Shown here: positions 1 through 11,185 of the stretch, one piece after another | Layout of the letters: each line of letters starts with the position of its first letter | Numbering within the stretch: the stretch's first letter is position 1 | Assembly: GCA_017591395.1 (NCBI GenBank) | Contig: WEDG01003295.1 | Location: 1-64,000 of the forward strand | DNA from: Schistocephalus solidus | Taxonomy: Eukaryota; Platyhelminthes; Cestoda; Diphyllobothriidea; Diphyllobothriidae | DNA: 64,000 nucleotides | Direction: 5' to 3' | Translations under genes and position numbers: made by a program | Notes under the pieces: generated by a model | What the model was told of the DNA's origin: nothing | Seen by the model: the letters and a program-made list of their open reading frames with translations, nothing else | Databases searched by the model: none

Positions 1-20
1 TCAAACGTACTTCGTTCAAG

Positions 21-690
21 TTACGTATTGCTAAGTACTGCATGATCACATCGACCAAGTGGAGATAGGCAGTGTACCTTGTCCATACAGTCACGATCTT
101 TAGTGAAGCCGAGATCTAAACAACTAGCCTGTTGTCCTTCCCGCGCTCTTGTTGGAACAAATACATATTGCGTGAGAAGAGCTTCAAGTGCTGTATTAAG
201 CAGACAATGATCAAAGAAATACTTTAAGCACTGCGCCTGCAGATCGTTCCATCCAATGCTGGGTGCATTGAAGACACCCATGAGAACAAAATCAGGTCCA
301 CTTCCAATCTCCTTTATGTTTTCCAGCAAACAAGTATAAGCGTCGGTGTCTGCCCCGGTGATCGGTAGATAGTCATGGCTTCAAGGGACTGTGATCCCCA
401 TGTCAGCCAAATAGCCTCAAAACCATTGGTGCTCTCTCTGTCTTTTAACTTACTGTGAAATTGTTCATTACATAAATTGCAACTCCTCCCCCCTGGTGGT
501 TGGTTCGGTCTCTTCTGAACAACTGGTACCCGGATAATGTTACTTCAAAATCGCTGATGTTCTGTAACAACAATTTCTGTGATTGCTATAATATCAGGAG
601 ACAGAACGGCTACCTATGTCCTCGGTTCGTCGATCTGAAAAACAAACTTCAGGCGTTGGTATACAGAAATTTAAAATCGCAACACTCGGC
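21..690 (-). pseudogene. APE-type endonuclease domain of CR1-like family B (broken)
   Basis: The domain nicks target DNA for retrotransposition in the nucleus. On the minus strand the N-terminal core KFLYTNA is at about 685, PDIIAITE follows at about 600-575, then QGGGVAIYV in another frame near 490, YRSPG near 365, and MGVFNAPSIGW (family form GDFNAPxIxW) near 270. The end is GRCDHAVL, matching the catalytic SDH region, at about 40. The catalytic Asp of GDFN is Val here, and at least two frameshifts and stops break the reading frame. This is a relic of about 220 residues, close to the usual APE domain length. Confidence in the domain is high; no activity is expected. Confidence 0.8.
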
Positions 691-837
691 AGAGCCAAAT
701 TTCGTTTTTCTTGAGTGTTCCAATATAACTTTGCCACTGTTATCATAAGCATTGGCTGGTTCCAGAGCAATGCCACGTTCCTCTGTATCACGCGTACCCT
801 GAAAATAACCAGACTTTTATCTCCAGCCGTAATAATA

Positions 838-1290
838 ATAGTTGTATTTAATGCCGGTTTACAGGCATTATCAGACGAAATATGCAGTGGGGATCAGGCT
901 GATAGTGAAAAAACTCTTGAATATATATATATTACTATTAGTGTTTTTCGTATCTTTATGTTATTCAGGAGAAGAACTGCTGCCTGTAAGGATGATAGCA
1001 GTTTATATCAGGGAAGGGCTAACACAAGTGCAGTCTGTTTGCAGTCTCTCTGTCTTTGGTAGGAACCGGGATTCTGCCTTAGGCAAGAGTGCATCCGTGG
1101 ACGGTTGCTCGCTGCCTGCCAAAGACGTCAACGGGTGCAGGCTGCAGAGACGGTGTCATATCCCTCAAGGTATGACCTGGGAACGAGTTCAGATGCCGCA
1201 CCCTCCGTCGAAATGGAAAACAAATTCTACCGTATTGATGCCCAGAATTCTTGGAAACTATTCTGAATGCAAAAACTAAAAATAATTCTC
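838..1290 (-). repeat. Short interspersed element S, diverged copy inside the CR1 ORF1/endonuclease junction
   Basis: The 838-1075 part matches, in the same orientation, the element at 19697-19917 (shared pieces include gtttacaggca, gtgaaaaaactc, ttcaggaga and aactgc). The part to about 1135 matches the reverse complement of the 5' portion of the copy at 20183-20440. Sequence from about 1180 to 1290 also matches 59375-59485 in reverse complement. A TA-rich expansion (about 921-935) lies between the two halves of the conserved CTCCTGA/TCAGGAG stem. Non-coding: a plus-strand reading frame across it is incidental. Confidence 0.6.
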
Positions 1291-1339
1291 TTGAACAAAG
1301 AATAACTTCGCGTTTTTTTGAATTATGGGGTTGTTTATT

Positions 1340-1862
1340 TCACATGGAAGAAATAAAAAAAACATTGCCATGACTGCTGCGCCGAGAGTGGTCAAGCTTC
1401 CTCACAGTGGTAAGGGGATAAAATGTACGATTATTCAACTGTTTAAGTCTCCTCTTCAATTCCATCAGTAATTCGCGGCGTTTCAGACGTTCTGTTGGAG
1501 AGAAGTCCGGCTGAAAAACCTGCTTATGAGAGTTTCGAAGGTTGGTTTTTCTAAACAGAAGAAGCTTAGCCTCTTTTTTGCTGTCCAAGACAATTTTGAT
1601 AATTCATGGTCTCACAATTTCTGACTGTTCAATATCCTTTTTTTCCTATCCTAAAAGCTGCGCGAACGGTAACCTTATCTCCCGAATGAAGTATATCGTT
1701 CAGTGGGCGCTGAAACATAGCAAGGTCAGCGGGGATTTTTTCCTCTGAGGTAGTAGAAGTTGATTCAGATAAACACTGAATAACTACGAAATTCTCTCGG
1801 TCTAGAACGTTCTTTGATGCACTGCTGACCACAGTTTCCTCTGAAATACCTGAGAGATTCAT
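1340..1862 (-). pseudogene. ORF1-type RNA-binding domain of CR1-like family B (broken)
   Basis: The minus-strand frame 1862-1629 reads DRENFVVIQCLSES and later KVTVRAAFRIGKK. The matching part of the plus copy at 61240-61600 reads GRKKGFIIQKLPES and LEKAFHLGK, so this is a conserved strand-helix domain like the RRM-type ORF1 domains of non-LTR elements. The 1588-1340 frame holds PDFSPTERLKRRELLMELK, a basic helical motif that appears in the other copy as PVERKKRHQLVTELR. Presumed role: binding the element's RNA in the ribonucleoprotein. Frameshifts separate the two parts. Confidence 0.6.
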
Positions 1863-1990
1863 GAGAATTTTTTCTAACTTTATACTCCTGTTATGGTGTT
1901 TCTTATTCTACCTTGTCATGCCATTGTTTTTTCACTCTCAACAAATGGCCCTGTAGAACTGCTGGGATGTCTGACAAAAGTCGAGTCTGA

Positions 1991-3190
1991 AGTCGGAACT
2001 GCCTTTGGAATAGGCATTATTGAAGTCGTCCTGGTATAACTGTTATCCAAGTTAGCATTTACCAGGATGCAATCCATAAATTCAGAAGTTTCTATGCCTA
2101 TTTTTATATTGAATTACTTGCGTTTTGTGCCTCGCAATTTGTTGAGTTTGATCAATATATGGGTGCAGTTAACGCAAGGTTTATCTTCGTAAAAACAATA
2201 TTTATGGTAAGTACGCTTTTGGCACCTTTCACTGATCGTGGGCTGCAGGCATTAAGAGCACGAGCACAAATCCTGGAAGTGAAGGTAATATCGCCAGGCT
2301 TTCCTTTTAAATCAGTGCCGCTGCCTTGCGTGCTATTATCGTCAAAATTCTGCCTGTCCATCAATTAGGAAATTTGATGAGTATTTCAAGCAAATGTGAA
2401 CGTTTATTGTTTAACAGTTAATTAAAATAACTTGCTAAAATGTATAAAGGTAAGTTATAAACGACTCAGCCGTTTTGTAGGTCTCGAGGAATCTGGATAA
2501 CATTTGACCTTGCAAAACTTTGACGAAATGCTTTTCTAGGCTGTTAATTGCGCACTAACCAGTTCTGTAGCGCGTTAGAATTTGTTAAAAAAACAAAATT
2601 TGCTTGAAATACGATTTCTGAGAAATTTACACACGACAAGAAAATTCGAAAGACGCATAAAAATTTTTTGCACGCACTGTTCCATTTGCAACGTTGGAGT
2701 CGGTAACTGTGAGGTGGTATCGATGACAAAGTAGTCGCAATTAGAGAGCAGGTAATCCCGTTGTGCTCAGTCGGGTGCGTTATTTCGTTGCACACTATCT
2801 TACAATACGAAAGCCATACTGTGCATTGGAAAATAAGTTTCTAAATAAATCATCAATTCCTGTTGACAACCTTTCACAAAACCTTGCAACAAATTAAGGT
2901 CAGGCTAATATGCCTGTAATTTGAAGAAAGTGCACAACTTCCACTGTTGTTAAGCGGTGTAATGTGGGTTGTTTTTCAGTCGATAGGAATGATTCCCGTG
3001 TCGAAAGATTTCTAGCACAGCATGGATAGCGGTTAGGCCAGATCTCCAGCAATTTCGAGAAGAAGCCTTGCTGGAATATCATCGTATCCGGGGTATTAAC
3101 ATGCCTTCCGAATTGTTAGTTCTTCAAAATCTGCTTCATCTTTTAAACACTAAAACGCTCTCAGCCTGAAAAACCGAGATATGCAGTTCG
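1991..3190. other. No gene recognised
   Basis: About 1.2 kb of AT-rich DNA between two retroelements. Short open frames occur on both strands (for example overlapping ones at 2152-2368) but show no recognisable motif or coding signature. Confidence 0.6.
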
Positions 3191-4271
3191 TTCTATATAG
3201 ACTTTTTAGAGATTTAGAATATATATTTGGTAAGCACCGGCAAGGCACTGTCTAAAAAATATTACTAACGAAATAAAGTTATGACAATGTGTGCAGATAA
3301 AATGTGCAAATACTTAATAAAGTGGACAAAACTGGTCCTGCTAGGTCGACAGCTAGCGGTGTTTTGAAATTAATGGTGAACTTTAAAGAAAGGCAGTGAA
3401 AAAATCTCCTACCTTAAAAATGGAAGCAGAGTTCAATAGGCCTTCATTTTTGAATAGACGGTAGGAGAAAAAAACTGCTTAGGAAAATAAGGTCAGGTGG
3501 TAGAGTAGGGTAATACTGCAGTAGCATTTTAGAATGAGATAATGAAACGTCGAGATGATTCGTTCTTGATCACTTAGGCGTATGAAACAAAATCTCACGA
3601 AAATGCGTCAATGAACTTATGTCCTCAGCATCTTAGGGTTCACAATTGAATTCTGAGGATGGTAAGTATCCAAAGAAACGGTGGCATTTTAGACGGTGGA
3701 CCACTGAATGTGTACGTCCGAACGACTTCCTCTTTAGGATGACTGGTGATATAAGGAGACATCATGGTTCGTGGGCGACTCGAGGTAACGAAAAAATAGT
3801 TTTAAGAGGGTCACCTAAATTCCCGATGGTCCATTCTCCGAGTCATGGGGAAAGCTATTGGGAAAAGATGAGGAAAATAAAAGGTTAATAGAATCAGTGT
3901 TAAGATAAATGTGCTGTCTTCGCTTGAATGCAGATAGACTAGTTAACGACCTTATTTTAATTTGCAAGTTATTCCAAAGAAAGCTATACCTAGAAGCAAA
4001 GAAGAGAGAGCGTTTGCACGTGGAGGATGCAGGTTGAGGTATAATAAGTGCAGAATTTATTAGGTTATAAGGAAGACTAACGGGGGTAATGACAGAAAGC
4101 TTGGGGAGAGTTGAGCTATTATTTAGTCGGAAAAACTAGACAAAAACCTGCTTCAAGTCTCCTGACCCAAATAAATTTTAGCTTCGTTAGCTGGCATCTT
4201 GTCTAGAAAAAGTAGTTGAAAGTGTCGGAAATAGGAGTATTTTTAAAATGTCTTTGAACATTTTCAATTTT

Positions 4272-5450
4272 TCAACGGCTAGATTCGTTCGTTAAACCGA
4301 AGAAAAGACAGCAAAATTCAAGAAAGGGAGGTACAAGCATACGATAAAGTCTTAATTTAATTTCAGGAAGGTAGAAATTATAAGAAATTAAGCCGCAAAT
4401 CTGAGCAGCTTTGGCCGTAATTCTATTGGCATGAGGTGAAACATCTTGATGGAGGAACATTCAATCATAGGGCAACCTTCAAATATAAGAGAGGTTGCGG
4501 CAGCCTTACAGGCCCAAAATTTCATGTAGCGACACTTAGTAGGCGAGAAATCCATTAGCCATGTGGAGCTCCAGGCCGAAAGAGCGTCTAAAGTCTGAAT
4601 GAATTTGTTCTAGGCACCGTTCGGACGTAGAGTTAGAGAAGGAATACACGCATTTGAGGTCATCAGCATAAATAAAAGATTGAGAATGTTTAACTATCGA
4701 TGAAATATCATTTATATACAGTAAGAACAACAAAGGACCTAATATGGTACCTTGAAGGACACCACTAACAATCGGGGTAGCACTTGAGTATGAGGACCCT
4801 ACTAAAACGTTTTGTTTTCGATCATTTTGGTATGATCTAATAAAGTCAGTAAGGGGACTACGAAATCCTATAGCTTCTAGTTTAGCTAGAAGTCGTTTAT
4901 GAGGCACTTTATCGAATGCCTTACTAAGATCAAAATAGATAACTACTACAGAAAGATGATCATTGCGAAGAGAGGTTAGTAGATTTAGAAAAGGCTTGTG
5001 GCAGGTTTCACAAGAGCGGTCCGGTAAGAAGCCATGTTGGGAAAAGTTGATAATTGGATTGCTTATGCAAAAATTCATGATATGTTTTGCAATTAGTTTT
5101 TCGAAGAGTTTAGCAAGAGAGGGCGTTTTATGAACACCGTGATAGTTATGAATGTCCGAGCGGGAACCAGATTTTAAAACTGGTATTATAATAGAAGTTT
5201 TCCAATAATCGGGGAAGAAATCATTTTCGAGAAATACGAAGAATAATTTGCTTAGTAAAGGTGGAAAATCCCTTAACTGTTTAATAAGTGAGTTTTGGAA
5301 TGTTCTCAGTTCCAACCGATTGTGAATTTTTAGGTGAGCTATTTCTTTTTGAATACGTGAAGGCGAGAAATTAATAGTTGTTAGAAGCGAATTTGAAAGC
5401 AGAGGAATTGTGGGAGTGCGGGCTAGTTTCAGTGGTAAAGTGGTTGGCAA
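4272..5450 (-). pseudogene. Reverse transcriptase of family-A CR1-like element
   Basis: The enzyme copies element RNA at the nicked target. The open frame 5450-4536 encodes about 300 residues with finger and palm motifs in order: KSGSRSDIHNY, SLAKLFEKLI, FSQHGFLPDRS, IYFDLSKAFDKVPHKRL, SGVLQGTILGPLLF and the catalytic FIYADDLK (about 4673-4650). A frameshift near 4540 leads to the thumb region at 4460-4272 (HANRITAKAAQICG, LEFCCLFFGL). A plus-strand copy at 52947-54155 is very similar throughout. The A-motif Asp and both YADD Asp residues are intact; the frameshift makes it a pseudogene. Confidence 0.85.
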
Positions 5451-6950
5451 AAAACGAATTTAACAATTCTGCTTTTGCCGAAATCGTCTGTAACAAAGTT
5501 TTTGTTACAAGCAAGTAAGGGCGGAATAACATTCAGACGCTTAGCCGATGAGCGAACATGGAAGATTTGAGCAACAGATTTGAATGAATTGGCATCACTT
5601 AGTGCCCGAGTCTCCCTACGCTTATTTCTCGTGAGCCCTAATTTTCGATGCTTATTCAAATATTTGTGCAATCCATAAATGAACTGAAAAAAGCTTTTAG
5701 ATGAATCTTTAAGTTGCTTTCGTAATTTTTTAAGTCTGTTCTGGATAAAATGCGGAAAATTAGAAAAAGCTGTATTTGAATTAAAAATCTTAAACGGGAT
5801 AAAAGCCTGGATTTTTTCTGTGAGGCTCTGTAATAGCTCACGGAAAAAGTTTGGATCGTTGATTGAGAATAGGCTATGCTTATCTAGAGTGCTTACGAAA
5901 TTATTTATTATTTCATGATTTGTGTTAGAAAAGTCGAGGTTATTGCATTTAACCTCAGGCTTCGTAAGAAGGGGGACTGGAAAACTACAGTTAATTATTG
6001 CATGATCACTTGTGAATAGATCACGATGAAAATTCATAAAGAGAGGGTGGACATCATTGGTAAAAATTAAATCTAAAATGTTGTCATTTCTAGTAACTGA
6101 TCTGACCAGTTAGGACATGTTTGAAAAGTTAATAGTATCGACCAATCTCTGATGTTGAGGCGGAGAGGAATTTGCCTGCCAGTCAATGTCTGGCAGATTA
6201 AAAATCGCCTACAATTATTTTGACATCAAATTGAGTGTCTGTAACTTTTCAAATAGTTCACAGAGCTCGCTTTCATTGCCAGAATAACACGGAGGATTAT
6301 AGACACAGCCAATAAACGCTTTTTTTATTGTGCGAAAGGATGACTGAAGCAAAGCATACATTTCCAGAAAAAGGACGAAATGCTCAGCTGAAAACAGAAA
6401 TGTACAAAGGATGACTAAATATAAAGGAGGCAACCACCACCACGTTTTTTTCAGCGCGGTCTTGTCGGTACAAATTGAAATTATCTATAAAAAGCTTCCC
6501 AGTCAGAAATAAGAGAGTGAGCCCAGGATTCAGTGATACACAGCTCATCTGGAGCAAGCTCAAATACTACTGTTCTAAGCTCAGCCATCTTATTTACAAC
6601 TGATCTCGCATTGAGTGAAACTAAGCTGAACGTATTCCTGAGCTTCAGGTTACGTTCATCAATATTTATAAACAAAGATAATTTGGTGACGGAGAAGAAA
6701 ACTGGAAAGAAGAAACGAAAGGTGGGAAACAAAATTGCTCTGGTCTACAATTTGTCGAGATGTTACTGTTAAGAGAACTGAGATTATTGTACAACGGCAT
6801 ATTTGGATGAAAACCTTGGAAGAAAAGGCTATATAGTGGCGTTTGAAAGATAGGGGGTGGCATAGAAATGAAATTTTGAGGGACGTTAGCAAGAATTGGC
6901 GGAAAACGTGCATTTGAAAAAAGAATAAATGATTTCGAAAAACTGGTAAC
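5429..6950 (-). pseudogene. Endonuclease and endonuclease-RT linker of family-A element (broken)
   Basis: The frame 6732-6481 carries the endonuclease start FSLVSLNARSVVNKM and ELCITESW. The frame 6433-6215 carries FIGCVYNPPCYSG. The frame 6037-5429 opens with RDLFTSDHAIINC, the SDH catalytic segment, followed by a lysine-rich linker (RLKKLRKQLKDSSKSFFQF). Upstream, 7085-6666 holds a Pro/Ser/Phe-rich leader of unknown role. GDFNAP is degraded: the region near 6200 reads through stops. Three frames are needed to read one protein, so this copy cannot make endonuclease. Confidence 0.75.
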
Positions 6951-7021
6951 ATAATTCGACGCGTTAATTATTTGGGGATTTCGGACACTTTTTGGGTTGG
7001 GAAAGATGCTAACGTTAGCGT

Positions 7022-7100
7022 TCGCAGCTGTTGTAAATAAATAAATAAATAGGTTTATTGGTTTGGCACTGCTTGGTGCCGTCAAATCCTTAGAACACAG
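7022..7100 (-). repeat. 3' tail of a short retroelement, AATAAATAAATA end
   Basis: On the minus strand a conserved piece, ggcaccaagcagtgccaaac, is followed by tandem AATA units (7035-7050 on plus). The same block, with gcgccgtcaaatccgtg, recurs at 58830-58890. Tail plus conserved block looks like the 3' end of a SINE or truncated LINE inserted in the family-A element. The body upstream (to about 7660) was not matched elsewhere in the window. Confidence 0.45.
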
Positions 7101-7862
7101 GAAAAAACCTAAAACAAACTCCTCTTTTCATTAAACACTTAAGCTTTGGTTTGTTTGTTTGCTTAAATAGCAGTGTTGAAATGACGAGTTTGTTTTAAGT
7201 ATAAAAACCTGTTTTCCAAGGTTTAGAAATAGCAAAAATGAAGTAAAAACAGCTATACAGAAGGAAGATGAATGTATCAGGGAAATAATGTTTAGAGTCA
7301 AGACTAGTCTGTTATTGACGTTCGAGGGTATTCATTTGACAGAGGTGGAAACGTCTGCGGTCGATTCGAAGGGATAGGAACTTCCAATCAGATACGAGCG
7401 CAGTCAATTCCGGGTGTGAGGTCTGTCGAATAATTAGACTTAGTTGACTGATTGCTAAAAAGGTGAAAATAGATTAGGAGCAAGAAGAGTCAACGGTAAG
7501 AAACATTCAATGCAGTCATACAGTCTTCATATTTGTATTATATATCAAAGTGTTGATTATGTTTGATCTAGCTGTATGAAACAGCTAGTACCATTCGTTT
7601 CATAAAGCTATATCAAAACCTAGACGTGCGGCTCATTGCGCATTCGAATAACATAGAGCATAAATGATGTTAAAAACGGAAAAAACATACTACTAACAGA
7701 CAGAGATAAAAAAAATAATAAGTTTTGCAAGTTAGTTTTAAAGCAAATTGTTTACTAATCATAAAATTATACATAAAAATAAAGACGCTATCCAAAAACA
7801 TTTTAAAATGTAAAGTTATCATAACTTTTTTAAATAGTTTTAACAATAGAAAAAAGCTGCTT

Positions 7863-8006
7863 TTAGATAATGGATATATAGGCTGAGGGGTTAGCAGGTT
7901 TCCCATCGGTAATGACATCACTGATTTTAATGCCTGATTTTGCCAATGAATTAGATTTACTAGAAGTTTTCTTAGGTTTAGTAGATTTGTCAGCTATATC
8001 AGGCAT
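7863..8006 (-). CDS. Small basic open frame at the end of the family-A ORF1 region
   Basis: A 47-residue frame starting MPDIADKSTKPKKTSSKS and ending AYISII. It is Lys/Ser-rich at the N-terminus. It lies 40 bases downstream of the stop that ends the ORF1-like frame at 8046, in the same orientation. It may be a short second frame or simply a frameshifted tail of ORF1. No family recognised. Confidence 0.25.
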   Translation of the reverse strand: MPDIADKSTKPKKTSSKSNSLAKSGIKISDVITDGKPANPSAYISII

Positions 8007-8045
8007 GGTTTGCTTGGGATGAGAAAGAAGTGGCATTAACACAAT

Positions 8046-8862
8046 TTAACTCACACCAGGAACAAGGTTAACGGGTGATGATTCAGCGGGAATCAAAATT
8101 TCTGTCGATCCGGAGGGCCGTGGGCTTGCATTAGCTACAGGACAAACCTCTGAGAAAACTTTTGGTATTGTAGGTGTAGACCAAGGCTTCTTGTTTGCTA
8201 ATGAGGGTGAAACCCGACGTTCCATTGGGTTTTTATCCCTACATATAAACAACTTGTTTTTTTTTTCAAATATTGAGCTGAGTGCTCATGCTTAGAGAAA
8301 ATAAGGTCAACTTCAATCGCTGAAAAACGTTTGACCATAATTGGCGGGTTTTTGCTACGAGAAGACAACCTTTTAGCTTCAGCGACTTTAAAGTTAAAGC
8401 CGTATGAGTAAGGGAAATGAAATGCAACATCCAGGGGGATTTTACTCTTGGGGACATTTTTAAAAAATTAAAATTTATCTTATGTCTGTCAATTGACTCA
8501 GTACTGACCATGTTTAAAAATGGCTCTAGTTTCACGCATTGTTGAGAAGTGAGTGAAGACAAATTTCCCTCAAAAATGGTACCAAGAATCACGAAAAGAG
8601 AACCATAGTTAGACATGAAGTTATTAAAGTTTTCCAGGGCGTCAAGATATAATTTCTTCATGCTTAAGGTGGGTTGCTCTAGTGGAAGTTTTACGCGAAG
8701 AAGATGTTTGCGTTTAAGCACTGACTGGGGTTTCCTATTGATTTTAAAATATAAGTATTTTTCAAATCGATAATACGAAAGGAAAATTGTCACTAGTGAC
8801 GTTTTGCGGAAAAAAAGATGTAATATTTGAAATATGCGTTTACTGCAAGGCACTGCAAGCAA
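8046..8862 (-). pseudogene. ORF1-like protein of family-A element (frameshifted)
   Basis: The frame 8862-8266 encodes about 198 residues (TIFEGNLSSLTSQQCVKLEP among them). A frame shift near 8400-8270 moves reading to VAEAKRLSSRSKNPPIMVKR, and the frame 8252-8046 continues RDKNPMERRVSPSLANKKPW and ends PVNLVPGVS. The same pieces recur in the second copy (19495-20180), including RDKTPMERRVSP, so the region belongs to the element. Position upstream of the endonuclease suggests ORF1. I recognise no standard RRM or zinc knuckle. Confidence 0.5.
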
Positions 8863-9349
8863 ATATCTGCTAGGTAACGAGTGTTAACTGAAAATAGAAT
8901 AAGCGAAGAGGCTATGCAGGAGGAACAATTATATCAACTGGTATATCAGTTACTGCAAATTATTCTTTCGCTGGAAATAAGGTAAACTTACAAAATTTCA
9001 ACTTTATTTCAAGAATTAACTTTTAGATTCCGTCCTTTTGACGTAAATCCGCGAGAACTTCAATGAGGCTATGTAGGGTGAAAAAGTTTAAAAACTATAG
9101 ATTTCTCTCTTTTGCAATTATAAAAACTACAATTTTTTGCAGCTGATAATAATGTAGAAATACAAGAAATTGTCAAGAATTAAGCTAATATAATCTAGAG
9201 GAAACGAAGAAATTGGTTTAAAATTCGAGAATTCACTTTTCTTCAAATTTGAACATACCGCCTTCGACCTTGACCTTGACCGAAGTTTTTGTGACAGGAA
9301 AGTTTGTCTGTTGCCCATTGGAGTAGTTTGTGGTTGAAGTTTTCTGACA

Positions 9350-9575
9350 TTATTCGAAAATGGAGGCCTATTGAATTCGGACTCCATCTTCAAGATAGAA
9401 TGTTTTTTCACTGCATTTTTTCTAGTTCACTTTTAATTTCAAAACATCGCTAAATTTCTGCCGACATTATTAAATATTTGTACATTTCATCTGCACATAT
9501 TTTCATAAGTTTATTTCGTTACTAATGTTTGTTTAGACAGTGCCTTGCTGGCGCTAACAAAATATAAATTCCAAA
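9350..9575 (+). mobile_element. 3' UTR fragment of a family-A element
   Basis: Plus-strand sequence with the family-A terminal block: aatggaggcctattgaa, tagttcactttta, catctgcacatattttcat, gtttagacagtgccttgctgg and a final aaatataaattccaaatt. It matches 54880-55112 on plus and the reverse complement of 3195-3440. It begins about 70 bases outside the 5' end of the full-length minus copy. No coding capacity. Confidence 0.7.
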
Positions 9576-9589
9576 TTCCCTGCGAAGTC

Positions 9590-9850
9590 CATGTTTTCCG
9601 GTCAATACCATGAGCGTTAAAATCCCTAAACTATAAGGAAATCTTTCTTATCGCTGGTTTTGTACAGTTCCATTATGAGAGTGAGATCCTGATTGGAATT
9701 CTGATAACGCCAACGGTACACAACTGATATCGTCAGTGGTCTGGAATACTGAGCTGAGATAATAATGCTTAAGAGCTCTACATCGCATACTGCATATAAC
9801 TTGCGCTTGAAAACAATTTGGGTTTGTTCTATAAAGTTTCTAAACATAAT
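9590..9850 (-). pseudogene. Endonuclease fragment of a CR1-like element
   Basis: Minus-strand reading gives LTISVVYRW, then NSNQDLTLIMELYKTSDKKD, FLIV and, after a stop, RDFNAHGIDRKTW, a decayed form of GDFNAPGIDWKTW. That is the centre of an APE endonuclease of about 85 residues; nothing else of the element is attached. Confidence 0.6.
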
Positions 9851-10139
9851 GCTATAGGTTAAACATTAATAAAGGGAAATGTTTTCCAGTTTAAGTTTTC
9901 ATAATTCCTCTTACAAAACATATTCCCTTGACAAATGGAGAAACCGCAAATAGGGGAGAGGAATAACCTCCGACAACCCCGTGCCGGGCCGCGTTTTTGG
10001 GCACAAAATGCTTCGTCTCCGTCGATCCTCAGATCCTTCTGCCTACCGCAAGATTTAGTTTATTATTGTAAATAGGTTTCCTCTTATAGTTTATACTTAT
10101 ACGTGGTCCTAGAAGCATAATATTTCAATTGATCATATT

Positions 10140-10597
10140 CCTGTTTGTTGGGTCATCCATTACTCGTTCGATGGACATAATACAATCAATTGACTTTGTT
10201 ACCATCTGTGGACCAGATCTCGATAATTTATCAGCACGTCTTGTTTCCACCAAAGTATTGCCAAGGAAAACAAAGTATTGCCACAACTAGAGATAAAATA
10301 TGCACGCGATCGTTCACAACAGACACAGCAATGAAAACTCTGGAACAGCTGAGTGGTCCAATAAATGGCTGACGAAGTTCAACTTTGATAACTGTGTCGC
10401 ATTGTGGCTCAAAATAAAGAAGGTGAGCGCAATTGTTGACTCCCATCAATATTTGCGTGACGGAAGGTGCCTGTCAATTGTATGTGAAAAAAAGGTTCTA
10501 GGAATCACCCGTTTGTCTTCCCTAAAGCCCTCCGCTCAATGTGTCAAGGCAGCCAAAATGACGTCCAGTGTTCTGTCTACCATTATATTAACCTTCG
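10140..10597 (+). pseudogene. Family-B reverse transcriptase relic, part before the ZF-RTE insertion
   Basis: Plus-strand frame ending near 10600 reads AEWSNKWLTKFNFDNCVALW, then YLRDGRCLSIVCEKKVLGIT and SLKPSAQCVKAAKM, the thumb region of a CR1-type reverse transcriptase. The reading stops where the zinc-finger element begins and resumes at 15950. The catalytic palm is missing, so the host copy was already 5' truncated or decayed. Confidence 0.65.
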
Positions 10598-11185
10598 GGG
10601 TGTAGGGGTACTAGTAAGGGGTAGTACCACATAGATAGCATTTGGTCGCTCCATTTGTCTCGTACAGGTGTTGAATGCTCCTGTGGCGGCCTCTAACTGG
10701 TACCCAACTCTCACATGTGGCTCCTCGAAGTTGGGTTCATCCCAGCGGCCACACCCCAGGCAACCGTCACGACCGGTGGTCTAAACTAGGTGATGGTCTC
10801 TCGTGCTGTGTGTGCCTCATCACCCAGTATGTCTGATTCCCGAAATTCCCACCTCCCCCCTCTCAAAAAGTCCTACGGTGGGGGCGACAGCAACCCCGTA
10901 GGCGGCCCAGGCTAACTCGGGTCGTTCTCCCACTAACACAAAACCGTGACCCATAGTGGAGTTCGGCAGCCATCTGGGATGTCCGAGTATCCCTATTTAC
11001 GGACAGCACTGCTTGCCTCCTCGAGGAGAAAGGGTCTAGAAAAGGTGCCCTAAACAAATTCTGGTAATCACGTCTAATGCAGCCGGCCGCGGCTCGCAGA
11101 TCGCAAAATACGTGGTCGTAAAACTCAAACAAACAACAATACCCACCGTCCCCATCCCCCTCGCCATACCCTCCAGGCTGCTTGG

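Larger units (their letters stand above)
1..1990 (-). mobile_element. CR1-like non-LTR retrotransposon (family B), 5' part, interrupted
   Basis: Reading the minus strand from about 1990 down to 1 gives, in order, an ORF1-type domain (1862-1629), a basic helical stretch (1588-1340), an inserted short element S (about 1290-838), the ORF1/endonuclease junction (about 838-690) and an APE-type endonuclease (690-21). The reverse transcriptase would lie beyond the left edge of the window. The same order of domains occurs on the plus strand at 60848-62336, which supports a common element. Frames shift several times, so this copy is dead. Seen: domain order and repeated motifs. Inferred: clade assignment to CR1. 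Confidence 0.75.
3195..9282 (-). mobile_element. CR1-like non-LTR retrotransposon (family A), nearly full length
   Basis: On the minus strand this 6.1-kb element has a leader (9282-8862), an ORF1-like region (8862-7863), an inserted short tail element (about 7660-7022), an endonuclease (about 6950-5980), a linker and reverse transcriptase (6037-4272) and a long 3' UTR (4270-3195). The 5' boundary is set by comparison with the copy at 19490-23862: the two sequences stop matching at the same point, after gaccttgacc on the plus strand (9282 and 23862). The 3' boundary is set by comparison with the plus copy ending near 55112. Coding parts are broken by frameshifts, yet the reverse transcriptase is largely open, so decay is recent. 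Confidence 0.8.

Noticed and set aside
842..1279. 145-residue plus-strand open frame
   Set aside because: It runs antisense through an S element and has no motif; the minus-strand repeat explains the sequence.
2152..2368. Overlapping open frames on both strands
   Set aside because: Mirror-image frames of similar length with no motif or codon bias signal.
10251..10282. Direct repeat caaagtattgcca as a target duplication
   Set aside because: The 13-base repeats are only 5 bases apart, so nothing is inserted between them; local slippage is simpler.
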